From: Thermoleophilia bacterium
GTDB taxonomy: Bacteria > Actinomycetota > Thermoleophilia > Gaiellales > SKUG01
DNA length: 7,648 nt
Assembly: GCA_025964465.1 (NCBI GenBank)
Contig: JAOPYS010000033.1
Location: forward strand, 1 to 7,648
Reading direction: 5' to 3'
In this document: positions 1 to 5,835 of the stretch, in pieces
Position numbering within the stretch: position 1 is the first letter of the stretch
Layout of the letters: the number at the start of each line of letters is the position of its first letter
Made by a program: the position numbers and the translations under genes
Notes under the pieces: generated by a model
Seen by the model: only the letters and a program-made list of their open reading frames with translations
Told to the model about the DNA's origin: nothing
The model's database searches: none

Positions 1-2180
1 GCTGGCAGCCCATCACGCGCCCGCTGGCGACGCTGTACGGCGTGCGCACGGCCGACTACTTCTACGACAACGGCGTGGGTGACACGGTCCGGGTCACCAC
101 CCGGAGCGGCTACCGCGTCGAGGGCACGCCGAACCACCCGCTGCTGGTGCGGGGCAGCAACGGCCGCCTGCAGTTCCGTCGCCTGGGCGAGCTGCGCAGC
201 GGCGACGAGGTCGCGGTGCGGCTTGGCGCGCAGGTGTTCGGTTCCAGCACGCGGCTGCACGTGGAGGGCGTCGGCATCCCGAGCCTCGCCGACCCGGCGC
301 GTGCGCCCCTGCAGCTGGAGCCGGAGCTCGCGCGCCTGCTCGGCCTGCTGCTCGACGGCGGCAAGCTGTCACCCGGTGGCGACGGCATCGTCTTCGTCAC
401 GCGCGACCCCGCCCGTGCGGCTGAGGTGCGCCGTCTCGCACACCTGACGCTCTGCCTCGACCTCGAGTCGTTCGGGTCGGGCCCGTTCGGCGAGCGCTGG
501 GGTGCGCGGAGCCCGCGCATCGCGCGCTTCCTCGAGGGGCTGGGGCTGGGCCGCGACGGCTTCGCGACCATCCCGGCCTGCATCTACCCGGCGCCGCGCA
601 CGCTCGTCGCCGAGTTCCTGCGCGGCCTGTTCTGGGGCGTGGAGCACGCGCCCGTCGCCGCGCACGCGCAGCGCACGGTGGTGGCGCACCTGCAGTTGAT
701 GCTCGCCAACTTCGGCATCGAGTCGTCGATCACGCCGAGTGACCGGGGCTGGGCGCTGCGCGCGAGCGCCGAGCCGGCGGGTTACGACACCTTCGAGCCC
801 GGCACCGCGTTCGACATCGACGACGACGGCGGCGCCGCGACCCACCAGCACCAGCACGACAGTGAGCCGGCCGATGCCGCTGCGCGCACGCGCGGCATGG
901 AGCGTGCCGTGCGCGGCACGAACGAGCGGCGCGAGCTGGCGGCGACGCGCGACGGCCGCTCCGACGGCATCGGGTTCGGGCTCACCACTGCCGGCGTGCT
1001 CGTCGCGATGGGGGCCGACGACGACGCCGGCTACCGTCGCGGTGGCTCCTGGTCGGACGAGGTCACCCCGGTGCGGGTGCAGAACACCGGCCGCATCCAG
1101 ATCGAGTCCGTCACGGCCTCGGTGACCGTGGCCGAGGTCGAGCCGAGCGAGCGTGGCCGCGCCCTCGTGCGCGAGAACCTGCACGACCACCGCGCGCTCG
1201 CGGTGCGCAGCACGCGCTCCAAGCTGCGGCGCGACGAGATGGTCGAGCTCGCGTGGGAGCCCGTTGCGTCGATCGAGCCCGGGTACGCACACACGGTCGA
1301 CGTCAGCGTCCCGGACGGGCACACCTTCATCGGCAACGGCATCGTCTGCCACAACACCACGCTCGCCAGCGTCGTCGCCAACGAGCTGGGCTCCACGATG
1401 CACGCCACGAGCGGCCCCGCGCTGGAGAAGAAGGCGGACGTCGCGGCGATCCTCACCTCGCTCGGACCACGCGACGTGTTGTTCATCGACGAGATCCACC
1501 GCCTGAGCACCCCGATCGAGGAGGTGCTGTACACGGCGATGGAGGACTTCCAGATCGACATCGTGCTCGGGCAGGGGCCGGCGGCCCGCACGCTGCGCCT
1601 CGACCTGGAGCCGTTCACGCTCGTCGGCGCGACGACTCGTAGCGGCCTGCTGACCACCCCGCTGCGCGACCGGTTCGGTATCACGCAACGCCTCGAGTAC
1701 TACGATCGCGCCGACCTCACCGAGGTGGTGCTGCGCTCCGCGCGCCTGCTCGAACTGGACCTCGACGCCGAGGCCGCGGTGGAGATCGCGATGCGCTCGC
1801 GCGGCACGCCACGCATCGCCAACCGCCTGCTGCGTCGCGTGCGTGACGTCGCGCAGGTACGCCACGCAGGGGTGCTCTCGCTCGACGTCGCACGCGAGGC
1901 CCTCGACCTCGTCGACATCGACGCCGAGGGGCTCGACCGCATCGACCGAATGGTGCTCGAGACGATCCTCGAGAAGTTCGAGGGCGGCCCCGTCGGGCTG
2001 TCGACGCTGTCGGTCGCGGTCGGCGAGGAGTCGCACACGATCGAGGACGTCTACGAGCCGTACCTGCTCCAACGTGGCTTCATCCAGCGCACCCCGCGCG
2101 GCCGCATCATCACGCCGCGCGGGCGGGCACACCTGGGCGCCGCCGGCTACGACGTGGTGCGCACCGGCGAGCTCTTCTGA
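1..2180 (+). CDS. ruvB: RuvB Holliday-junction branch-migration helicase, intein-containing precursor (5' end outside window)
   Basis: RuvB is the AAA+ ATPase motor that, with RuvA, drives branch migration of Holliday junctions in recombination and repair. The frame is open from base 3 and the true start is upstream, so the GTG at 42 is only an internal codon. Codons up to 1355 are intein. From 1356 the extein begins T-T-L-A, the end of Walker A, and runs 274 residues to the TGA at 2178, which is the expected length for RuvB from the P-loop onward. Visible family landmarks are TSGPALEK, Walker B VLFIDEIHRL (about 1476-1505), sensor-1 region LVGATTRSGLLT, arginine-finger region PLRDRFGI (about 1659-1682), sensor-2 region RGTPRIANRLLRR, and the C-terminal winged helix from LETILEKFEGGPVGL to the end (GEESHTIEDVYEPYL, QRGFIQRTPRGR). 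The extein shows no frameshift or lost motif, so splicing should give a working enzyme. A plus-strand gene follows after 85 bp. Confidence 0.97.
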   Translation, partial: WQPITRPLATLYGVRTADYFYDNGVGDTVRVTTRSGYRVEGTPNHPLLVRGSNGRLQFRRLGELRSGDEVAVRLGAQVFGSSTRLHVEGVGIPSLADPARAPLQLEPELARLLGLLLDGGKLSPGGDGIVFVTRDPARAAEVRRLAHLTLCLDLESFGSGPFGERWGARSPRIARFLEGLGLGRDGFATIPACIYPAPRTLVAEFLRGLFWGVEHAPVAAHAQRTVVAHLQLMLANFGIESSITPSDRGWALRASAEPAGYDTFEPGTAFDIDDDGGAATHQHQHDSEPADAAARTRGMERAVRGTNERRELAATRDGRSDGIGFGLTTAGVLVAMGADDDAGYRRGGSWSDEVTPVRVQNTGRIQIESVTASVTVAEVEPSERGRALVRENLHDHRALAVRSTRSKLRRDEMVELAWEPVASIEPGYAHTVDVSVPDGHTFIGNGIVCHNTTLASVVANELGSTMHATSGPALEKKADVAAILTSLGPRDVLFIDEIHRLSTPIEEVLYTAMEDFQIDIVLGQGPAARTLRLDLEPFTLVGATTRSGLLTTPLRDRFGITQRLEYYDRADLTEVVLRSARLLELDLDAEAAVEIAMRSRGTPRIANRLLRRVRDVAQVRHAGVLSLDVAREALDLVDIDAEGLDRIDRMVLETILEKFEGGPVGLSTLSVAVGEESHTIEDVYEPYLLQRGFIQRTPRGRIITPRGRAHLGAAGYDVVRTGELF
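315..775 (+). other. Degenerate LAGLIDADG (DOD-family) homing endonuclease domain within the intein
   Basis: The segment keeps the order of a DOD homing endonuclease: LEPELARLLGLLLDGG (motif 1, about 315-362), IPACIYPAPRTLVAEFLRGLF (block D into motif 2, about 570-632), then LQLMLANFGIESSI and GWALRAS, matching the usual helix and strand after motif 2. The catalytic acidic positions are altered. Motif 1 normally ends G-D-G; here it reads D-G-G, moving the Asp by one place. Motif 2 normally reads FLRGLF-D-x-D-G; here it reads FLRGLF-W-G-V-E, so both Asp positions are lost and only an adjacent Glu remains. The basic residue usual before IP in block D is also absent (FATIP). I infer that DNA cleavage is lost or severely reduced while the fold is kept. 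Family assignment rests on motif order and is fairly secure; loss of activity is inference. Confidence 0.78.
776..1244 (+). other. Unexplained low-complexity segment of the intein between the endonuclease and the C-terminal splicing block
   Basis: About 155 residues separate the last recognisable endonuclease strand from the restart of intein-like sequence at VELAWEPVASIEPG. Composition is unlike the flanks. An acidic patch (FDIDDDGG) runs into a His/Gln patch (THQHQHDSE), then an Arg/Ala/Glu-rich stretch (about 875-960), a short hydrophobic run (GFGLTTAGVLVAMG), and a final region rich in alternating Val, Thr and Glu (QIESVTASVTVAEVE). I recognise no domain. The reading frame and GC-rich third positions are maintained throughout, so it is translated coding sequence and not a frameshifted remnant. 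It could be an eroded DNA-recognition domain, a disordered tether, or an inserted metal- or nucleic-acid-binding module. None of these is demonstrated. Confidence 0.5.
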
Positions 2181-2252
2181 CTGCAACCGCGATCGCTCGC
2201 GAACCGATGCTCGGGCAGTGACCGACCGCGGGGGCGAGCGGCACTGCGAATC

Positions 2253-2261
2253 GGGGGCAGG
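2253..2261 (+). promoter_or_regulatory. Ribosome binding site for the glycine-zipper/EF-hand gene
   Basis: A GGGGGCAGG stretch lies 4-12 nt before the ATG at 2266. The same frame is open for about 420 bp further upstream, inside ruvB, so this site plus the following hydrophobic N-terminus decides the start. Confidence 0.5.
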
Positions 2262-2265
2262 CACG

Positions 2266-2937
2266 ATGACGATTCCACCAGTGGCCATCGGCGTGGGCGC
2301 CGGCGTAGCGGTCGGCATCGCGAGCGGCTTCGGCCTCGCGAGCATCACGAGCGGCATCGGTGACCGCAACCCGACGGGATCGAGCGCCGACGGCAAGGCC
2401 CGCGGCGTGCTCTGGGGTGCCGGCCTCACGGGAGGCGTGCTCGGGGTCGGCGGTGGCATGTACGCCGTGTCCCGCGGCAACGCCGCCCTCGGGGCGGGCC
2501 TGATCGGTGCGGGCATCGGTGCGGCGATCGGCGCCGGCGCAGCCGGCATCGCGTTCGGCCACTCCTACGGGATCGGCGTCGATACCCAGGCGAACGACAT
2601 CTTCTCGAGCTACAACCGGGACTTCGACGACGTGCTCGACCTCGACCCGGGCTGGCGCACCCCGGAGAACGTCCGCGTCGAGCGCCAGCAGCACGACCAC
2701 GACTGGGACGGCGACGGCGACACCGACAGCACGACCTACACCTACACGTACCACACGATCGACCGGCTCACGAACAAGGCCAACGTGAACGGCGACGGGA
2801 AGGTGACCCGGCCCGAGCTGCACGATGCCGTCGCCTCCTACGACTCGGACGGCAACGGTCGCCTCAAGGGCGAGGAGCGGAAGACCTACGAGCGCGAGGT
2901 CGGCGAGCGCGCCTGGTACGGCAGCTGGTCGTTCTGA
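2266..2937 (+). CDS. Glycine-zipper membrane protein with C-terminal EF-hand-like calcium-binding loops
   Basis: This is a 223-residue protein I cannot assign to a named family. The N-terminal half has three glycine-rich hydrophobic segments with small residues at regular spacing, at about residues 4-27, 47-68 and 73-98, typical of glycine-zipper membrane segments. The second half is polar. It has a Asp/Gly run DWDGDGDTDS (residues 146-155), a TYTYTY patch, then two better EF-hand loops: N173-V-N-G-D-G-K-V-T-R-P-E184, and D193-S-D-G-N-G-R-L-K-G-E-E204. In both, positions 1, 3, 5, 6, 8 and 12 fit the calcium-binding consensus; the first run lacks the Glu at position 12. No cleavable signal peptide is evident. 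The likely arrangement is a membrane-inserted oligomerising N-terminus with a calcium-responsive C-terminal domain; this is inference. It lies 85 bp after ruvB and converges on the tetR gene, with 63 bp between the stop codons. Confidence 0.8.
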   Translation: MTIPPVAIGVGAGVAVGIASGFGLASITSGIGDRNPTGSSADGKARGVLWGAGLTGGVLGVGGGMYAVSRGNAALGAGLIGAGIGAAIGAGAAGIAFGHSYGIGVDTQANDIFSSYNRDFDDVLDLDPGWRTPENVRVERQQHDHDWDGDGDTDSTTYTYTYHTIDRLTNKANVNGDGKVTRPELHDAVASYDSDGNGRLKGEERKTYEREVGERAWYGSWSF

Positions 2938-3000
2938 GCCGGTTCGGTGTCATGGTGGCGATGGCGGGCGCCCGCTCCTCGTTGCTGCTGCGCTGACCCG

Positions 3001-3612
3001 TCACGCCGGGTCGCCCGTGATCCACTCGCGGTGCGTCGACAGCACCTCGTCGAAGGCGTCGTCGGCGACAAGCCCCCGCGTGCCGAGTGATGCGCCGAGC
3101 AGGCCGAGGGCGACGATGGTCCACGCCTCGGTCTCGGGCGAGCGGCCCGGGGTGAGGCCGCCCGCGTCGGCGCTGCGTGCGACGAGCGCCGCGACGTAGC
3201 GGTGCACCTCGCCCATGCGGTCCGCCACGTGCCCGTCGATCGCCTCGATGCCGGTCGTCTCGACGAGGCCACGCATCCACATGCGCGCGACGTCGGGCTC
3301 GTCGCGCACCAGCTCCAGGAAGGCCCGGCCGGGCAGCCGCCAGTGTCGCGATTCCGGCTCCTCGCCGAACAGCTCGTCGCACCGCGCCTGCAGCTGCAGC
3401 CACGCCGCATCCACCGTCGCCAGGTACAGCTCCTGCTTGCTGCCGTAGTGGCGGAAGACCAAGGCCTCGTTCACGCCGGCCCGCGCCGCCACGCTGGCGG
3501 TGGTGGTGCCGGCGAACCCGCGCTCGGCGAAGCACGTGGTCGCGGCACGCAGGATGGTCGCGCGTCGTTCGGCGGCGGCGAGCCGGGGTCGGGGGGTGTC
3601 GGCAGCGCTCAT
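3001..3612 (-). CDS. TetR-family transcriptional regulator
   Basis: This 203-residue protein has the usual TetR length and layout. The N-terminal DNA-binding domain covers about residues 12-62: AAERRATILRAATTCFAERG (helix 1), then a helix-turn-helix through TTTASVAARAGVNEALVFRHY, followed by the signature GSKQELYLATVDAAW. The C-terminal ligand domain (about 70-203) is diverse, as in all TetR proteins, and does not reveal the ligand. The start is the ATG at 3612-3610, which overlaps the acyltransferase stop in an ATGA arrangement. A GGGGATGG stretch upstream can serve as ribosome binding site. The frame is open further upstream, but that would overlap the acyltransferase extensively, so the short form is preferred. 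As last gene of the operon it probably represses its own operon through the palindrome at 5677-5698; this is inferred from position and symmetry. Confidence 0.93.
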   Translation of the reverse strand: MSAADTPRPRLAAAERRATILRAATTCFAERGFAGTTTASVAARAGVNEALVFRHYGSKQELYLATVDAAWLQLQARCDELFGEEPESRHWRLPGRAFLELVRDEPDVARMWMRGLVETTGIEAIDGHVADRMGEVHRYVAALVARSADAGGLTPGRSPETEAWTIVALGLLGASLGTRGLVADDAFDEVLSTHREWITGDPA

Positions 3613-4343
3613 GCGTCCATCCCCGGCTCGGCATCCCTGGGCCGGCCACCCGGCGTGTGGGCGATGGCCTTGGCGCGCTCGAAGCAGCGACCGACCTCGG
3701 CCCAGACCGCGTCGCGCACCTCGGCGACCCGCTCCTCGCTCGGGTCCTCCTCGCGGTCGAAGTGCATCGGCTCGCCCCAGAACACCGTCACCCGTGGCCA
3801 GTGCCACCACCAGCGCCGGCCGTAGGCCTCGGCCCGCTTGGAGCCCCATGCAGCCACCGGCACCACCGGGGCACCCGTGGCCAGGGCCAGGCGCGCGAGC
3901 CCCGAGCGCGGCGTCCCGAGGCCGTCGTGGTCGAGCACCAGGTGCCCCTCCATGAACACCACCAGCCCGTCACCGGCCTCGACGACCGCACGTGCGACCT
4001 CCAGGCCCGCGCCGCTGCGGCCACTGCCGCGGTGGACGGGGAACCCGCCGCCCCAGCGGATCATCCGCCCCGCGATCGGCCACTCGAGCGCCTGGTGCTT
4101 CGCCATGAACCGCAGCCACGGACGCGGCTGGCCGAGCGCGAAGATGAAGGGATCGGCGAACGCGCCGTGCGGGCCCGGCGCCATGAGGAAGCCGCCCTCG
4201 GCCGGCACGCGCGGCTGGTGCCCGTAGCCGCGGTAGCGGTACAGCAGTCGCCCCGGTCGCCGCACGATCCAGCGGGCCAGGCGCTGCGCGAGGGTTGGCG
4301 GCTGGTTGGCCCAGTCCGCGGGTGTGCGCGTCTCGAGCTTCAT
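3609..4343 (-). CDS. PlsC-like 1-acyl-glycerol-3-phosphate acyltransferase family protein
   Basis: This 244-residue protein of the PlsC/LPLAT superfamily is expected to transfer an acyl chain to a lysophospholipid-type acceptor at the membrane. Motif I is the catalytic H-x4-D, H59-GAFA-D64, within APGPHGAFADPF; the usual Asn before His is Pro. Motif II appears as GGGFPVHRG with R105, after the characteristic KHQALEWPIAGRMIRWGG. Motif III is FMEGH (E132, G133), where most members have FPEGTRS, so the Glu and Gly are kept but the P and TRS positions differ. Motif IV is VVPVAAWG (about 160-166). No multi-spanning membrane region is visible, as is usual for soluble or peripheral members. A strong GGAGGT ribosome binding site sits 6 nt before the ATG. 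The start overlaps the MFS stop by 4 bp (ATGA) and its stop overlaps the tetR start likewise. The exact acceptor is unknown. Confidence 0.9.
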   Translation of the reverse strand: MKLETRTPADWANQPPTLAQRLARWIVRRPGRLLYRYRGYGHQPRVPAEGGFLMAPGPHGAFADPFIFALGQPRPWLRFMAKHQALEWPIAGRMIRWGGGFPVHRGSGRSGAGLEVARAVVEAGDGLVVFMEGHLVLDHDGLGTPRSGLARLALATGAPVVPVAAWGSKRAEAYGRRWWWHWPRVTVFWGEPMHFDREEDPSEERVAEVRDAVWAEVGRCFERAKAIAHTPGGRPRDAEPGMDA

Positions 4344-5656
4344 GCGTGCACCTCCGCCGTCGCGTCCTCGAACCGGTCACGGTCCGAGAGCGGGCGCAGC
4401 ACCAGCAGGCCCGCCACCACGGCGAGCGCGAGCATCGCCAGCGCCGCGCGGCTCGCGTCGAGCGTGCTCCACGACCCGCGCGAGTGCAGCACCCAGATCG
4501 TCCCGCCCCACAGCACGAGCGGCCCGACGCCGCTGGAGAGCTTGCCGACGAGGTTGTAGATCCCGAAGAACTCGCCGCGCAGCTCGGGCGGGGACAGGCG
4601 CATCATGAAGACGCGGTCGCTCGTCCACACCGCACCGAGCGTCACCCCGATGGCCGGGCCGAGCACCCACACGAGCGAGGCGCTGCCGGTCGCTGCGGCG
4701 GCGAACAGCGTGGCGGCGCCCAGCACGAGGATGGCGCGCAGCACGGGCTTGGGCCCGAGGCGCTCGACGAGATGACCGGCGACGAAGGCGCCCACCGCGG
4801 CGAACACCATCGCCAACCCGAGCACGGTGGTCTTCTCGCCCTTCGAGAAGTCGCCGACGCGATCCATGTAGATCGTCATGTACGCGATCACCGTTGCGAT
4901 GGCGTCGACGTAGAGGAACCGCGCGAGCAGGAACCGCCCCGCGTCGCGGTGCTCGGCGTGGATGTGCCCGACCGTGCGCACGACCTGCCCGATCGCGGCG
5001 CGGGCCGCGCCGCCGAGCGATGTCTCGTCGTCCGGTCGCGGGCCGGGGCGCTCGCGCACGAACAGGAAGATCGGGATGGAGAGCAGGGCGAACATGATCG
5101 CCGTCGGGATGAACGCCTGCTCGTTGTGACCTTCCGGGACGATGGCGGCGAGCACCACCGACCCGACCAGCACGCCGACGTATCCGAGGCCCACGCCGAG
5201 GCCGGACACGCGGCCGCGGTACTCGGGGGGCGCGACCGTGGCCAGGAGCGGGTCGTACATGGAGAGCGCCAGCTGGAACCCGAAGATCGCCACGCCTGCG
5301 ACCACGAGCGCCACGGTCACGGACCCGACGAACCCCAGGAGCACCGTGGCGACCACGCTCAGCGCGGTGAACCCCGCCAGGAAGGGGAGCCGCCGGCCGA
5401 TCCGGTCGCTCAGTGCCCCGGCCGCCGGCATCGCCACGACCAGGACGAGGCCCACCACGAACCCCATCACCGCCACCTGCCAGTCGGGGCGGTCGTGCTG
5501 GTCGATGACCCACTCGTTGAAGTACCGGGTGATGACTGCGAACGAGAAGATCGTGTTCGCGAAGTCGTAGAACGCCCAGCCCAGCACCGGTGCGGAGAGG
5601 ATGCGGAACGTCGAGGCCGACGGAGGGGCGCTCGGTGCGGTCACGTGGTCGGTCAT
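4340..5656 (-). CDS. MFS transporter, UMF1 / Atg22-like family
   Basis: This is a 438-residue polytopic membrane protein, the right size for a 12-helix major facilitator. Family features are LGWAFYDFANTIFSFAVITRYF at the first helix (residues 25-46; the YDxAN signature of the UMF1/Atg22 group), the MFS motif A loop G80-ALSDRIGRR-89 after helix 2, RVSGLGVGLGYVGVLVGSVV in the middle of the first half, FLLARFLYVDAIATVIAYMT at the start of the second half, and FFGIYNLVGKLSSGVGPLV near the C-terminus. A charged cytoplasmic loop (about residues 190-215, RERPGPRPDDE) separates the halves. The substrate cannot be read from sequence; fungal Atg22 exports amino acids from the vacuole, and many bacterial UMF1 members are uncharacterised. 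It is first in the operon, with GAGG 7 nt before the ATG, and its stop overlaps the acyltransferase start. Coupling to a lysophospholipid-type acyltransferase hints at a lipid-related substrate; this is inference. Confidence 0.92.
   Translation of the reverse strand: MTDHVTAPSAPPSASTFRILSAPVLGWAFYDFANTIFSFAVITRYFNEWVIDQHDRPDWQVAVMGFVVGLVLVVAMPAAGALSDRIGRRLPFLAGFTALSVVATVLLGFVGSVTVALVVAGVAIFGFQLALSMYDPLLATVAPPEYRGRVSGLGVGLGYVGVLVGSVVLAAIVPEGHNEQAFIPTAIMFALLSIPIFLFVRERPGPRPDDETSLGGAARAAIGQVVRTVGHIHAEHRDAGRFLLARFLYVDAIATVIAYMTIYMDRVGDFSKGEKTTVLGLAMVFAAVGAFVAGHLVERLGPKPVLRAILVLGAATLFAAAATGSASLVWVLGPAIGVTLGAVWTSDRVFMMRLSPPELRGEFFGIYNLVGKLSSGVGPLVLWGGTIWVLHSRGSWSTLDASRAALAMLALAVVAGLLVLRPLSDRDRFEDATAEVHA
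4350..4355 (-). promoter_or_regulatory. Shine-Dalgarno sequence of the acyltransferase gene
   Basis: A consensus GGAGGT (plus strand ACCTCC) sits 6 nt before the ATG at 4343 and inside the 3' end of the MFS gene. It supports this start and independent re-initiation at the ATGA overlap. Confidence 0.65.
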
Positions 5657-5659
5657 CGG

Positions 5660-5667
5660 CCTGCCTC
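5660..5667 (-). promoter_or_regulatory. Ribosome binding site of the MFS gene
   Basis: On the minus strand GAGGCAGG precedes the ATG at 5656. The GAGG core is separated from it by 7 nt, which supports the chosen start. Confidence 0.5.
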
Positions 5668-5675
5668 GATCCGGC

Positions 5676-5704
5676 TTGTAAGTAAGTACCTACTTACATA
5701 TATC
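5676..5704 (+). promoter_or_regulatory. Candidate promoter for the VTC gene, overlapping the operator
   Basis: TTGTAA (5676-5681) and TATATC (5699-5704) are separated by 17 nt; each matches the consensus at 4 of 6 positions. The operator fills nearly all of this promoter, so the same repressor could close both directions. The predicted leader before the ATG at 5850 would be about 140 nt, rather long, and a closer promoter may exist. Confidence 0.35.
5677..5698. promoter_or_regulatory. 22-bp palindromic operator, probable TetR binding site
   Basis: The left half-site is TGTAAGTAAGT and the right half-site is ACCTACTTACA. When one is reverse-complemented, 10 of 11 positions agree, with the one mismatch third from the centre. 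Size, symmetry and base composition are typical of operators of TetR-family dimers. It lies 20 nt upstream of the first start codon of the operon that ends with a tetR gene, so autoregulation by that protein is the simplest reading. The palindrome is seen; the identity of its binder is inferred. Confidence 0.8.
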
Positions 5705-5725
5705 GGACGTGCCGCGGACGCGCAA
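5697..5725 (-). promoter_or_regulatory. Candidate promoter for the MFS-acyltransferase-tetR operon
   Basis: On the minus strand, TTGCGC (5725-5720) and TATATG (5702-5697) are separated by 17 nt, giving a weak -35 and a reasonable -10. Transcription would begin near 5690, inside the palindrome, which is where a repressor would block it. The prediction rests on hexamer match and position only. Confidence 0.45.
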
Positions 5726-5835
5726 GGGGTTCGGAGTTCGAATCGACACGGGTGCGTCGAATGGGGCGCATGAAACACGGCGGGCCGAATCCCGGATACC
5801 CCGGCAGGGACGCGGCGCTTCAGGGTGCGCCGCAC

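Larger units (their letters stand above)
1..1355 (+). mobile_element. Intein inserted in the RuvB Walker A motif (N-terminal block A outside window)
   Basis: At least 451 intein residues are visible. Splicing block B is GTPNHPLLV (about 123-149), the T-x-x-H motif, preceded by the typical strand pattern FYDNGVGDTVRVTTRSG and followed by LGELRSGDEVAV. Block F is HTVDVSVPDGHTFIGNG and block G is IVCHN, giving the penultimate His and terminal Asn (1350-1355). The +1 extein residue is Thr, which is an accepted nucleophile. The join GLGK|TTLA is inferred because the GLGK half lies upstream; the TTLA half is seen. The precursor therefore cannot form an intact nucleotide-binding loop until it splices. 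Between the splicing blocks lie a LAGLIDADG-type region and a long low-complexity segment. Intein residue 1 is not visible, so the splicing class cannot be assigned. The C-terminal splicing residues look intact. Confidence 0.94.

Noticed and set aside
42..44. GTG at 42 as the start of a separate gene
   Set aside because: The frame is open to the window edge, and the upstream residues continue typical intein sequence. The position is inside the intein and no ribosome binding site precedes it.
369..2549. A 726-codon open frame on the minus strand opposite ruvB and the following gene
   Set aside because: Its translation is a low-complexity Arg/Ala/Val/Asp mix with no domain, and it mirrors the GC-rich third positions of the plus-strand ruvB. 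It also crosses the ruvB stop and the intergenic gap. It is a GC-bias shadow.
2964..2975. GCGGGCGCCCGC palindrome between the convergent genes, considered as a terminator
   Set aside because: It can form at most a four-pair stem with a four-base loop, and there is no T-run on either strand. Such self-complementary GC stretches are expected by chance at this composition.
3613..3849. Longer tetR start at 3849
   Set aside because: The extension would overlap the acyltransferase by about 240 bp and is Gly/Arg-rich. The ATG at 3612 gives a normal TetR N-terminus and an ATGA overlap matching the other operon junction.
5728..5760. tRNA T-arm-like sequence containing GTTCGAATC, considered as a tRNA fragment or attachment site
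   Set aside because: The loop resembles a T-loop, but only one stem pair next to it forms, and no acceptor, D-arm or anticodon arm is visible nearby. No integrase or repeated copy was seen.
4295..5773. A 492-codon open frame on the plus strand opposite the MFS gene
   Set aside because: It is His/Glu/Arg/Gln-rich without any family signature and lies exactly antisense to a clear 12-helix transporter, so it is a shadow frame.
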